From contig CAJUEY010000002.1 of the NCBI GenBank assembly GCA_910585825.1, positions 62,001-126,000 of the forward strand: a stretch of DNA of 64,000 nt, in the 5' to 3' direction. The notes below the pieces were generated by a model that was given only the letters and a program-made list of their open reading frames with translations, ran no database searches and was not told the DNA's origin. The translations under genes and the position numbers were made by a program. Shown here one piece after another: positions 42,721 through 50,883 of the stretch. The DNA is from an uncultured Lachnospiraceae bacterium (lineage in GTDB: Bacteria; Bacillota; Clostridia; Lachnospirales; Lachnospiraceae). Position 1 is the first letter of the stretch. Each line of letters begins with the position of its first letter.

Positions 42721-43572
42721 ATGAATCATTTATTAAATAAAATGGAGCAAAAGATCGGCAGATATGCCATACCGAATCTGATTTTGTGGTTGTTAGTGGG
42801 ATATGCAATTGGATATACATTCATGTATCTTGCCCCCGACATACTTACTTATATGACACTGGAACCTTATTATATTATGAAAGGACAGGTTTGGAGGCTG
42901 ATTACCTGGGTATTGATGCCGCCGGATTCCAGTTTGTTGTTTGCGGTGATTATGATGATGTTTTATTTTCAGCTGGGACAGTCTCTGGAGCGTACATGGG
43001 GGACATTCCGGTTCAATGTTTATATTTTCGGCGGAATTATATTTACGGTAATCGGCGCATTTCTTTTGTATGGCATCTTTTATGCGGTCTATGGCGGCCC
43101 GGCAGTGGGAATGGGAGCTTATTTTACGACGAATTATATCAACATGGCGATTTTCCTCGCCTTTGCCGTGTGCTATCCGGAAATGCAGGTGCTTTTATAC
43201 TTTATTATTCCGATTAAGATGAAATGGCTTGCGGGGGTATACGGCGCGCTGATCCTCTTTAGCCTGGTTCAGGAAAACTGGGCGGGCAGAGTGGCGATTA
43301 TTATGTCTTTTTTGAATTTCCTGGTGTTTTATTTCTCCACCAGAGATTTCAGACGGATTTCCCCAAAGGAAATTCACAGGCGGCAGACCTTTAAGAGCCA
43401 GATGCGCCAGTCGGCGCCCCGGGCGGGCGTGACCAAGCATAAATGCGCGGTCTGCGGCAGAACAGAGGTGGATGATCCGAATCTGGAATTTCGTTTCTGC
43501 TCCAAATGCGACGGAAATTACGAGTATTGCCAGGATCATTTGTTTACACATCAGCATGTTTATAAGAGCTGA
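42721..43572 (+). CDS. Rhomboid-fold membrane protein without a visible catalytic serine, with C-terminal zinc-binding ribbon
   Basis: This 283-residue protein has about six membrane segments (residues about 18-42, 70-85, 98-122, 135-155, 160-195) and the rhomboid landmark WRLITW before the second segment and SLERTWGTFRFN after it. The GxSG motif of active rhomboids is not found; the expected region reads GAYFTTNYIN. The C-terminal tail is cytosolic-type and has CAVCGRTE and CSKCDGNYEYC followed by HLFTHQH, likely a zinc site. It is best viewed as a pseudoprotease of unknown role. It has its own consensus promoter. Confidence 0.82.
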   Translation: MNHLLNKMEQKIGRYAIPNLILWLLVGYAIGYTFMYLAPDILTYMTLEPYYIMKGQVWRLITWVLMPPDSSLLFAVIMMMFYFQLGQSLERTWGTFRFNVYIFGGIIFTVIGAFLLYGIFYAVYGGPAVGMGAYFTTNYINMAIFLAFAVCYPEMQVLLYFIIPIKMKWLAGVYGALILFSLVQENWAGRVAIIMSFLNFLVFYFSTRDFRRISPKEIHRRQTFKSQMRQSAPRAGVTKHKCAVCGRTEVDDPNLEFRFCSKCDGNYEYCQDHLFTHQHVYKS

Positions 43573-43625
43573 TTCGTAAGCGCGTATTCCCAAAGCGCGA
43601 AAAGCAACGGAAGGAATGTAACTTT

Positions 43626-44795
43626 ATGAAGAAAACCATCTTGCTGTTTGAATCCAGAGATCTCTGTTATGAGTCCAATCAGTATTTTATGGGGTGTCTG
43701 GAAGAGGCTTTTGAACAAATGGGGTATCCGGCAGAGGTTTGTGATTTGTCGATACAAATGGAGGAGAAACTGGAGAGAATTTTAGAAAAACAGGACGAAT
43801 ATCTTGCGGCAGTTGATTTTAATTCCCTTTTGCCAAGGCTGGAATTAGAAGATGGAACGCCTTATCTGAATGCGTTCTGCGTCCCTTTTTTGAACTATCT
43901 GGTAGATCATCCTCTTTATCATCATGCAGGGCTGAAACGGAAGTTTTCTTCTTACGGAGTGATTTGTATTGATCTTTGTCACAAACGATATATTGAGAAG
44001 TATTATCCCCATATCGAACATGTTTTTTATCTGCCGCTGGGTGGTATGCAGGCAGGTTTACAGAGGCGCTTTGACCAGAAACGGTTAGAGCTCCTTTTTT
44101 TGGGAACTTATGAGCCGGAAGAAAAATGGTATCGGGAACTTGAGGAGTATCCGAAAGAATTAAGGGAGGAAGTTTCTGCTCTGATCGAGATGATGCGGGC
44201 AGATCCGGAGCTGACGCAGGAGGCTGCGCTGGAACAATATCTGCATGAGCGCGGTGAGAAGCTTTGCCGTGAGGCCTTTGCGAAAAGATTAAATGGAGAT
44301 TATCTTGCAGACAAATATCTGCGGAATCTGAGAAGAAAAGAAACGGCGCTTGCTGCGGCAAAAGCGGAAACGCCCTTTACCATAGTGGGCCACGGCTGGG
44401 AGTCGGCAGCAGAGCTGAACTGCAGCCATATCACAATTCAGAATGGGGTTGGGTTTGCGGCGTCCCTTCAGCTTATGGCGAATGCCAAAATGCTGGTGAA
44501 TACAACGCCGGGCTTTCACGGAGGACTTCACGACCGGGTATATTCCGCCATGATGAATCATACCCTTTGTTTTACAGAGGCGAGTCAGTTTGCAAAGCAG
44601 GCCCTTTCCGATGGAAAAGAGGCAGTTTTATATGACATCAGCCGTCCGGATGCACTGGCAGAAAAAATCAGAATACTGTATGAGCGCCCCAAAGAGATTC
44701 AGATAATGACGGATCAGGCGTTTTTAAAAGCAAAAGAACAGCATACCTGGCAGAAGAGGGCAGGGGAAATTATAAATTTTATAGGAAATGATTGA
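43626..44795 (+). CDS. CgeB/family-1-like glycosyltransferase
   Basis: This 389-residue protein has a C-terminal domain (about 255-385) with NGVGFAASLQLMANAKMLVN, then NTTPGFHGGLHDRVYSAMM, typical of the Glyco_trans_1_2 domain seen in CgeB-like proteins. The N-terminal half (1-220) has a Rossmann-like layout (KKTILLFESRDLCYE). A nucleotide-sugar donor is expected but neither donor nor acceptor can be read from sequence. It lies 53 nt after the pseudo-rhomboid gene and may be co-transcribed. AAGGAATG precedes the ATG at 10 nt. Confidence 0.78.
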   Translation: MKKTILLFESRDLCYESNQYFMGCLEEAFEQMGYPAEVCDLSIQMEEKLERILEKQDEYLAAVDFNSLLPRLELEDGTPYLNAFCVPFLNYLVDHPLYHHAGLKRKFSSYGVICIDLCHKRYIEKYYPHIEHVFYLPLGGMQAGLQRRFDQKRLELLFLGTYEPEEKWYRELEEYPKELREEVSALIEMMRADPELTQEAALEQYLHERGEKLCREAFAKRLNGDYLADKYLRNLRRKETALAAAKAETPFTIVGHGWESAAELNCSHITIQNGVGFAASLQLMANAKMLVNTTPGFHGGLHDRVYSAMMNHTLCFTEASQFAKQALSDGKEAVLYDISRPDALAEKIRILYERPKEIQIMTDQAFLKAKEQHTWQKRAGEIINFIGND

Positions 44796-44820
44796 CAATT
44801 TAAATTAACAGTGTTAATAT
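44792..44820 (+). promoter_or_regulatory. Promoter of the marR-ABC exporter operon
   Basis: TTGACA at 44792-44797, a 17-nt spacer and TAATAT at 44815-44820. A 13-nt palindrome overlaps the spacer and -10. The -35 begins before the stop of the previous gene (44793-44795). Confidence 0.8.
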
Positions 44821-44850
44821 CTTGCATACGCCAATTATTAACACTGTTAA
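44805..44850. promoter_or_regulatory. Two palindromic operators, probably for the MarR regulator
   Basis: TTAACAGTGTTAA at 44805-44817 and TTAACACTGTTAA at 44838-44850 are perfect palindromes around one base. Their centres are 33 nt apart, about three helical turns. The first covers the -10 region and the second lies just past the expected transcription start. Confidence 0.8.
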
Positions 44851-44881
44851 TTATTTTTTTGAAAAACAGGAGGTGAAGAAA

Positions 44882-45349
44882 TTGACAAATGAGGAGAGAG
44901 AGTTTCAGGAAATTGTGAATAAGTTCAAAGCGCTGCATATGTCTGCGATCCTGCCCGGAATCAATCAGGGGGATTTTGCAGTGATGAGAGCCATCTGGCA
45001 GTGTATGCAGAAGAATCACAGCTCCAAAGTCAGAGTGGCTGAAATTGTAAAATCCATGCATATTCCGGCTCCGGCTGTATCCAGATGTTTTCGGATGTTA
45101 GAGGGAAAAGGATACATTGCAAGAAGCGTTGACACAAAAGACAGAAGAAATGTCTGCGTTGAGATGACAGAAGAGGGAAAACGGATTTTTCTGGCGGCAG
45201 AAGAGAGCATGAGCTCCTTTGCAGAGGCGGTTTTTGGAAAAATGGGGCGTGAGGATATGCAGAAACTGAATGCCTATCTGAGAAAATTTCTTCATGTATT
45301 TCAGCTTGAAATTGAAAAGCGGACAATCAAAAACAGGGAGGAGACGTAA
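44882..45349 (+). CDS. MarR-family transcriptional regulator
   Basis: This 155-residue winged-helix protein has the recognition region VRVAEIVKSMHIPAPAVSRC and the wing MLEGKGYIARSVDTKDRRNV. MarR proteins act as dimers that usually repress adjacent exporter genes until a ligand binds. The start is TTG at 44882, 8 nt after AGGAGG; the longer ATG frame from 44822 would begin inside the operator region. It lies 3 nt before the exporter gene. Two perfect palindromes upstream are likely its operators. Confidence 0.92.
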   Translation: MTNEEREFQEIVNKFKALHMSAILPGINQGDFAVMRAIWQCMQKNHSSKVRVAEIVKSMHIPAPAVSRCFRMLEGKGYIARSVDTKDRRNVCVEMTEEGKRIFLAAEESMSSFAEAVFGKMGREDMQKLNAYLRKFLHVFQLEIEKRTIKNREET

Positions 45350-45352
45350 AAT

Positions 45353-47461
45353 ATGGTAAAGATTTTTAAAAATATGATCCCTTATTGGCGCACGATGATC
45401 ATTATTTTACTGTTGCTGATGGTTCAGGCATTTTGTGATCTGTCCCTGCCGCAGTATACATCAGACATTATTGATGTTGGAATTATAAACGGAGGCATAT
45501 CCCACGTATTGCCTGAGAAAATAACAAAAGAAGAATTTGAAAACGCAAAGGGATTTATGTCAGAAGAAGAGGCGGCTTTATGGGAAGATTCTTATGAACC
45601 GGAGACAGACGCCGTCTATGCACGCATTGTACAGGAGGAAGAAAAGCTGGAACAATTGGATGATGAGCTTTTGAGGCCTCTTTTGATGAGATATTATGTG
45701 TCAGGCGGCCAGAATATGGAAGACGGCGGATTTGATATTTCCAAGGAAAATATGGAAAAGATCACAGATTCCATAGGAGATCAGATGCTTATGTCCATGG
45801 GCATTGCTTATGCGAAGTCCTGCGATAAAGCCGCGGGAATGGATCTGGATGAAGTTCAGACGCGTTATCTCTGGAAATCCGGCGGAAAAATGTTTCTGAT
45901 GGCGCTGTTGATGCTGGCTGCGTCTGTGGGCGTGGGATTTCTGGCATCCAGAGTCGGCGCGGGGATTGGAAAGAATTTAAGAGGCGCTGTGTTTCAGAGA
46001 GTGGTTCAGTTTTCCAATTCCGAAATGGATCGGTTTTCCACGGCGTCTTTGATCACCAGAAGCACCAATGACATCCAACAGATACAGATGGTGTCTGTCA
46101 TTATGCTGCGGATGCTTTTATATGCCCCCATTATCGGAATCGGCGGTATTTATAAGGTGATGAAGACGGGAGCGAATATGAGCTGGATTATCGCTTTGGC
46201 AGTGATTGCCATTATGGGATTTGTATCCCTTTTGATGTCCGTAGCCATGCCGAAATTCAAATCCATGCAGAAACTGGTGGATGCATTGAATCTGGTTTCC
46301 AGAGAGATTTTAACAGGCCTTTCAGTAATCCGGGCATTTCGGCGAGAAGATAAAGAAGAAGAGCGGTTTGATGCGGCAAACCGGAATCTGATGAAAACCC
46401 AGCTGTTTACCAACAGAGTGATGACTTTTATGTCGCCGGGCATGATGCTTGTGATGTACGGAACGACATTGCTGATCGTGTGGGTGTCTGCCCACAGGAT
46501 TGATGCCGGAACACTGCAGGTAGGGGCGATGACAGCCTTTATTACTTATGCAATGCAGATTGTCATGTCATTTCTGATGCTGACGATGATGTCGATTATG
46601 CTGCCGAGGGCAGGCGTTGCAGCAGAACGTATCGACGAGGTATTAAACACAGAATCTTCGATTCTGGAACCGGAACATCCACGGAAATTAAATGCGCATA
46701 AAGGAGTCGTATCTTTTTCTCATGTGAGTTTCCGGTACCCGAATGCCAAAGAAAATGCATTGGAGGATATTGATTTTATTGCGGAACCGGGAAAAGTGAC
46801 GGCGGTGATCGGAAGCACAGGATGCGGAAAATCCACCATGGTCAACCTGATCCCCCGTTTTTATGACGTGACAGAAGGATGTATTTCCATAGACGGAGAA
46901 GATATCCGAAATCTTTCTTTCAAAGAACTTCGGGATGAAATCGGTTTTGTGCCCCAGAAGGGCGTCCTGTTTTCCGGAACAATTGCATCCAATCTGCGTT
47001 TTGGAAATTCGTCCGCCAGCGATGCATTGATTCAGGAGGCGGCGGAAATCGCCCAGGCAGCAGACTTTATCCAGGAGAAGAAGGAAGGATACGAAAGCGC
47101 CATTGCCCAGGGAGGGAGCAACGTATCCGGCGGTCAGAAACAGCGTCTGGCCATTGCAAGGGCCATTGCGAAACAACCAGGGATATATATTTTCGACGAC
47201 AGTTTTTCTGCCCTTGATATGAAAACGGATGCAAAATTAAGAAAAGCCCTGGAGCAAAAAGTGAAAAACTCCACGGTGATTATTGTAGCTCAGAGAATCA
47301 GTACCATTCTTCATGCAGATCAGATACTGGTGCTGGATGAAGGCAGAATTGTAGGAAAAGGAACCCATGAGAATCTTCTGAAGGAATGCGACGTTTACCT
47401 GCAGATTGCCAAATCTCAGTTATCTGCAAAAGAGCTTGGTTTGGAAGAAGGAGAGGTGTGA
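45353..47461 (+). CDS. Heterodimeric ABC exporter half with degenerate ATP site residues and a large first extracellular loop
   Basis: This 702-residue half-transporter has an N-terminal transmembrane domain and a C-terminal ATPase. Walker A is GSTGCGKST, signature VSGGQKQRLAIARAI, but the Walker B catalytic glutamate is Asp (IFDDSFSALD) and the H-loop histidine is Gln (VAQRISTI). These are marks of the degenerate partner in TM287/288- or BmrCD-like pairs. About 120 polar residues (about 45-170) sit between the first and second membrane segments, much longer than usual. It is followed 4 nt later by the canonical half. Confidence 0.92.
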   Translation: MVKIFKNMIPYWRTMIIILLLLMVQAFCDLSLPQYTSDIIDVGIINGGISHVLPEKITKEEFENAKGFMSEEEAALWEDSYEPETDAVYARIVQEEEKLEQLDDELLRPLLMRYYVSGGQNMEDGGFDISKENMEKITDSIGDQMLMSMGIAYAKSCDKAAGMDLDEVQTRYLWKSGGKMFLMALLMLAASVGVGFLASRVGAGIGKNLRGAVFQRVVQFSNSEMDRFSTASLITRSTNDIQQIQMVSVIMLRMLLYAPIIGIGGIYKVMKTGANMSWIIALAVIAIMGFVSLLMSVAMPKFKSMQKLVDALNLVSREILTGLSVIRAFRREDKEEERFDAANRNLMKTQLFTNRVMTFMSPGMMLVMYGTTLLIVWVSAHRIDAGTLQVGAMTAFITYAMQIVMSFLMLTMMSIMLPRAGVAAERIDEVLNTESSILEPEHPRKLNAHKGVVSFSHVSFRYPNAKENALEDIDFIAEPGKVTAVIGSTGCGKSTMVNLIPRFYDVTEGCISIDGEDIRNLSFKELRDEIGFVPQKGVLFSGTIASNLRFGNSSASDALIQEAAEIAQAADFIQEKKEGYESAIAQGGSNVSGGQKQRLAIARAIAKQPGIYIFDDSFSALDMKTDAKLRKALEQKVKNSTVIIVAQRISTILHADQILVLDEGRIVGKGTHENLLKECDVYLQIAKSQLSAKELGLEEGEV

Positions 47462-47465
47462 AAGA

Positions 47466-49325
47466 ATGAGTAATGAAAAATCCGAAAGTTATAAAATGAA
47501 CCGGCCGAGAAGAGGGCCGGGCGGCATGCACGGCGGCATGATGCCGGGAGAAAAGGCGAAAGATTTCAAAGGTTCTTTTCGGAAACTTCTTTCTTATGTC
47601 GGAAGATACAAAATCGCTATTTTTATTGTTATGATTCTTGCAGCCTGTTCCACCGTATTTTCTGTATTGGGGCCGAAGATTATGGGCCGGGCGACTACGG
47701 TTTTGTCAGAAGGGCTGATGAGCAAGATTACCGGAACAGGCGGAATTGAGTTTGACCGTATTGCAAAAATTCTGCTGATTACCCTTGCGCTGTATTTGAC
47801 CAGTTCCTTTCTTTCTTTTTTCCAGGGCTGGGTGATGACAGGGATTACGCAGAAGATATGCTACCGGATGCGAAAAGAAATTTCGGAAAAAATCAACCGT
47901 ATGCCGATGAAATATTTTGAGAGCAGAACCTATGGAGAGGTGCTGTCCAGAATTACCAATGACGTGGATACCCTTGGCATGGGGCTAAATCAAAGCGTTA
48001 CCATGATTATTACGTCTCTGGCGACGCTGGTTGGCATATTTGTGATGATGCTGTCTATTTCACCAATGATGACGCTGATTGCGCTGGTTATTCTGCCGGT
48101 TTCCGGTATTCTGGTTTCTGTAGTGGTGAAATTTTCTCAGAAATACTTTAAGATGCAGCAGGAATATCTGGGACATATTAACGGGCAGGTAGAAGAAACT
48201 TACGGCGGGCACCTGGTCATCAAAGCATTCAACAAAGAAGAAGAAACCATTCAGACATTTCACGAGACGAATCAGGTGCTTTATGAATCCGCATGGAAAT
48301 CCCAGTTTCTGTCCGGCATGATGCATCCGATTATGGTATTTGTAGGAAATTTAGGCTATGCGGGCGTGGCGATTTCCGGAGGCATTTTAGCGATTCACGG
48401 AAAAATCGGAATTGGAGATATTCAGGCGTTTATCCAGTATGTCAGAAACTTCACGCAGCCCATCCAGCAGATTGCCCAGGTAATCAACCAGGTACAGTCA
48501 ATGACGGCTGCATCGGAACGTGTCTTTGAATTTCTGGAGGAAGAGGAGGAGCTGCAGACAGTGGAACATCCCCGGTCTTTGGAAGGACTGACAGGACGGG
48601 TGGACTTTGAGCATGTGCAGTTTGGATACCGGGAAGACCAGACGATCATACATGATTTTTCCGCCAGCGTAAAAGCGGGAGAAAAAATTGCGATTGTAGG
48701 GCCGACAGGCGCCGGAAAGACGACGATGGTAAAGCTTTTGATGCGTTTTTATGACGTCAATCAGGGCTGTATCAAAATTGACGGACGTGATATCAGAGAG
48801 TTTAACAGAAGAGAACTCAGGGATGCCTTTGGAATGGTATTGCAGGATACCTGGCTGTTTCGGGGCAGCATTATGGAAAACATCCGCTACGGCAAACTGG
48901 ACGCTACCGATGAAGAAGTGATTGCAGCTGCAAAGGCAGCCCATGCTCATCACTTTATCCAGACGCTTCCGGGCGGTTATGATATGGAGCTAAACGAAGA
49001 CGCCAGCAACGTGTCCCAGGGGCAGAAACAGCTTTTGACGATTGCCCGTGCGATTTTGGCGGACAATCGGATTCTGATTCTGGATGAGGCGACTTCTTCC
49101 GTAGACACCAGAACCGAAATACGAATTCAAAAGGCTATGGACAATTTGATGAGGGGCAGAACCAGTTTTATCATTGCCCACCGGCTTTCCACCATTCGTG
49201 ATGCAGATTTGATTCTTTTTATGAAAGACGGAGATATTGTAGAGCAGGGAAGCCACAACGAACTGATGAAAAAACAGGGATATTACGCGGAGCTTTACAA
49301 TTCCCAGTTTGAAGCGGCATCATAA
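47466..49325 (+). CDS. Heterodimeric ABC exporter half with canonical ATP site residues
   Basis: This 619-residue half-transporter has a basic Met/Gly-rich N-terminus (about 1-40), six membrane segments (about 55-345) and an ATPase domain with Walker A GPTGAGKTT, signature NVSQGQKQLLTIARAI, Walker B LILDEATSSVD and H-loop IIAHRLSTI. It carries the catalytic Glu and His that its partner lacks. The pair probably exports a drug or lipid-like compound under MarR control. ATG at 47466 is preceded by AGGTG; a 20-residue longer frame overlaps the previous gene. Confidence 0.92.
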   Translation: MSNEKSESYKMNRPRRGPGGMHGGMMPGEKAKDFKGSFRKLLSYVGRYKIAIFIVMILAACSTVFSVLGPKIMGRATTVLSEGLMSKITGTGGIEFDRIAKILLITLALYLTSSFLSFFQGWVMTGITQKICYRMRKEISEKINRMPMKYFESRTYGEVLSRITNDVDTLGMGLNQSVTMIITSLATLVGIFVMMLSISPMMTLIALVILPVSGILVSVVVKFSQKYFKMQQEYLGHINGQVEETYGGHLVIKAFNKEEETIQTFHETNQVLYESAWKSQFLSGMMHPIMVFVGNLGYAGVAISGGILAIHGKIGIGDIQAFIQYVRNFTQPIQQIAQVINQVQSMTAASERVFEFLEEEEELQTVEHPRSLEGLTGRVDFEHVQFGYREDQTIIHDFSASVKAGEKIAIVGPTGAGKTTMVKLLMRFYDVNQGCIKIDGRDIREFNRRELRDAFGMVLQDTWLFRGSIMENIRYGKLDATDEEVIAAAKAAHAHHFIQTLPGGYDMELNEDASNVSQGQKQLLTIARAILADNRILILDEATSSVDTRTEIRIQKAMDNLMRGRTSFIIAHRLSTIRDADLILFMKDGDIVEQGSHNELMKKQGYYAELYNSQFEAAS

Positions 49326-49378
49326 ATTGAAAAATACAGGCATAAAATGCAGTAATAGTTCGGATATGGATAAAATCT

Positions 49379-50629
49379 ATGAGACGTATTGTATTGTATT
49401 TTTTGCTGATAACAGCCAATCTGCTGGCATTAATTTCCAATGAAATGCCATGCCTGGCCGAAGAAACAGAGACAACCATAAAAGAAAGTGAATTATACGC
49501 CCGGTCAGCCGTATTAATGGATGCTGACTCCGGGCGTATTTTGTACCAGAAAGAAGGGGAAACGCCTCTTCCCATGGCCAGTACAACGAAAATCATGACC
49601 TGTATCGTTGCTCTGGAAAACGGAGTCTTAGAAGATGAAGTGGAGGTGTCTGCCTATGCGGCGTCTATGCCGGATGTGCAGCTGAACATTCGGGAAGGGG
49701 AGCATTATATCTTAAGAGACCTTCTGCATTCCCTGATGTTAGAATCCCATAATGATTCCGCTGTTGCCATTGCAGAGCATATCGGAGGAAGCGTAGAGGG
49801 ATTTGCCGATCTGATGAACCGGAAAGCAAAAGAAATCGGATGTGAAAATACTTATTTCATTACGCCCAACGGACTGGATGCGGAAAAAGAGATAGAAACG
49901 GCGGACGGAGGAAAACAGACGGCGGCGCATTCCACTACGGCGGCGGATTTAGCCCGGATTATGAGCTACTGTATCAAGCGTTCGCCCAAAAAAGAGGATT
50001 TTCTGGATATTACCAGAACGGCATCCTACAGTTTTTCCAATCTGGAGGGGAGCCGCAGTTTTTCCTGCAGCAACCATAATGTCTTTTTAAACATGATGGA
50101 AGGCGCTCTTTCCGGAAAAACCGGTTTTACAGGAAAAGCCGGATACTGCTATGTAGGCGCTTTGGAGAGGGATGACAGGACTTTTGTGGTGGCCCTTCTC
50201 GCCTGCGGCTGGCCGAATAATAAAACTTATAAATGGTCAGACACAAAAAAACTTATGAAATACGGCCTGAAAAATTATCAAAAGCGGGATTTGTCCGGCG
50301 AAGAGGTTGTGGAAGAATGGCTAAAAGATATTCCGGTGTCGGATGCAAAAACACCCCGGCTGTACGAATCTGCCGCTGTCAATGTATATATCAAAGATCA
50401 GACAGAGCCGCCTGTACTGTTGATGAAGGAAGAGGAAAAAATCGAAGTGAAAGCCCAGGCGCAGGAGCATCTGACAGCTCCTGTTCTGTCGGATCAAACT
50501 GTCGGAAAAATTCAATATCTGTTAAACGGAGAAGTCCTGTGGGAACGGCAGATCTGTGTCAAACAGGGAATTGGGCGGGTGAATTATACCTGGTTTTTTA
50601 AAATGATTTTTGCCAATTTTGCATTATAA
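49379..50629 (+). CDS. D-alanyl-D-alanine carboxypeptidase (PBP5/DacF type)
   Basis: This 416-residue exported enzyme trims the terminal D-Ala from peptidoglycan stems. A signal peptide covers about 1-27. The active-site motifs are SxxK at S68-K71 (ASTTKIMT), SxN in LESHNDSA, and KTG in SGKTGFTGKAG. A C-terminal beta-rich domain (about 300-395) and a short hydrophobic end follow, the latter perhaps an amphipathic anchor. No good ribosome site precedes the ATG. It lies 53 nt after the exporter, so it may be read from the same mRNA. Confidence 0.9.
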   Translation: MRRIVLYFLLITANLLALISNEMPCLAEETETTIKESELYARSAVLMDADSGRILYQKEGETPLPMASTTKIMTCIVALENGVLEDEVEVSAYAASMPDVQLNIREGEHYILRDLLHSLMLESHNDSAVAIAEHIGGSVEGFADLMNRKAKEIGCENTYFITPNGLDAEKEIETADGGKQTAAHSTTAADLARIMSYCIKRSPKKEDFLDITRTASYSFSNLEGSRSFSCSNHNVFLNMMEGALSGKTGFTGKAGYCYVGALERDDRTFVVALLACGWPNNKTYKWSDTKKLMKYGLKNYQKRDLSGEEVVEEWLKDIPVSDAKTPRLYESAAVNVYIKDQTEPPVLLMKEEEKIEVKAQAQEHLTAPVLSDQTVGKIQYLLNGEVLWERQICVKQGIGRVNYTWFFKMIFANFAL

Positions 50630-50883
50630 TGATTTTTGTTTCCTACAGCAGCCTTTCGCCCTGTACTGCCGTCCGGCGCATTTTGATAGAAAAACAGATT
50701 TGAAAGAAGAACATTTTAATCCCGCCTGTTTTTCACAAGGCATCCGCGTTAGAAACGGATAAGTTTGAAATAAGTTTGAACTTTGTTAAAAAAATAGCAA
50801 AAACTATTGAAAATTTGCAGGAAACAATATACAATTACCTCTGGACAATTTTTAAATTTAAAAAAATAGATGGAGGGCAAAAC
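50630..50883. promoter_or_regulatory. Control region of the decarboxylase operon
   Basis: A weak terminator-like pair GAAAAACAG/CTGTTTTTC lies at 50689-50734. A tandem 11-nt repeat ATAAGTTTGAA occurs at 50759-50769 and 50770-50780. The promoter at 50807-50835 reads TTGAAA, 17 nt, TACAAT. The leader is about 40 nt. No gene is seen; an in-frame upstream ATG at 50776 lacks a ribosome site. Confidence 0.6.

Noticed and set aside
50776..50883. N-terminal extension of the MmdA-like gene from ATG at 50776
   Set aside because: It would include the promoter region, has no ribosome site, and the family N-terminus fits the ATG at 50884 with GGAGG.
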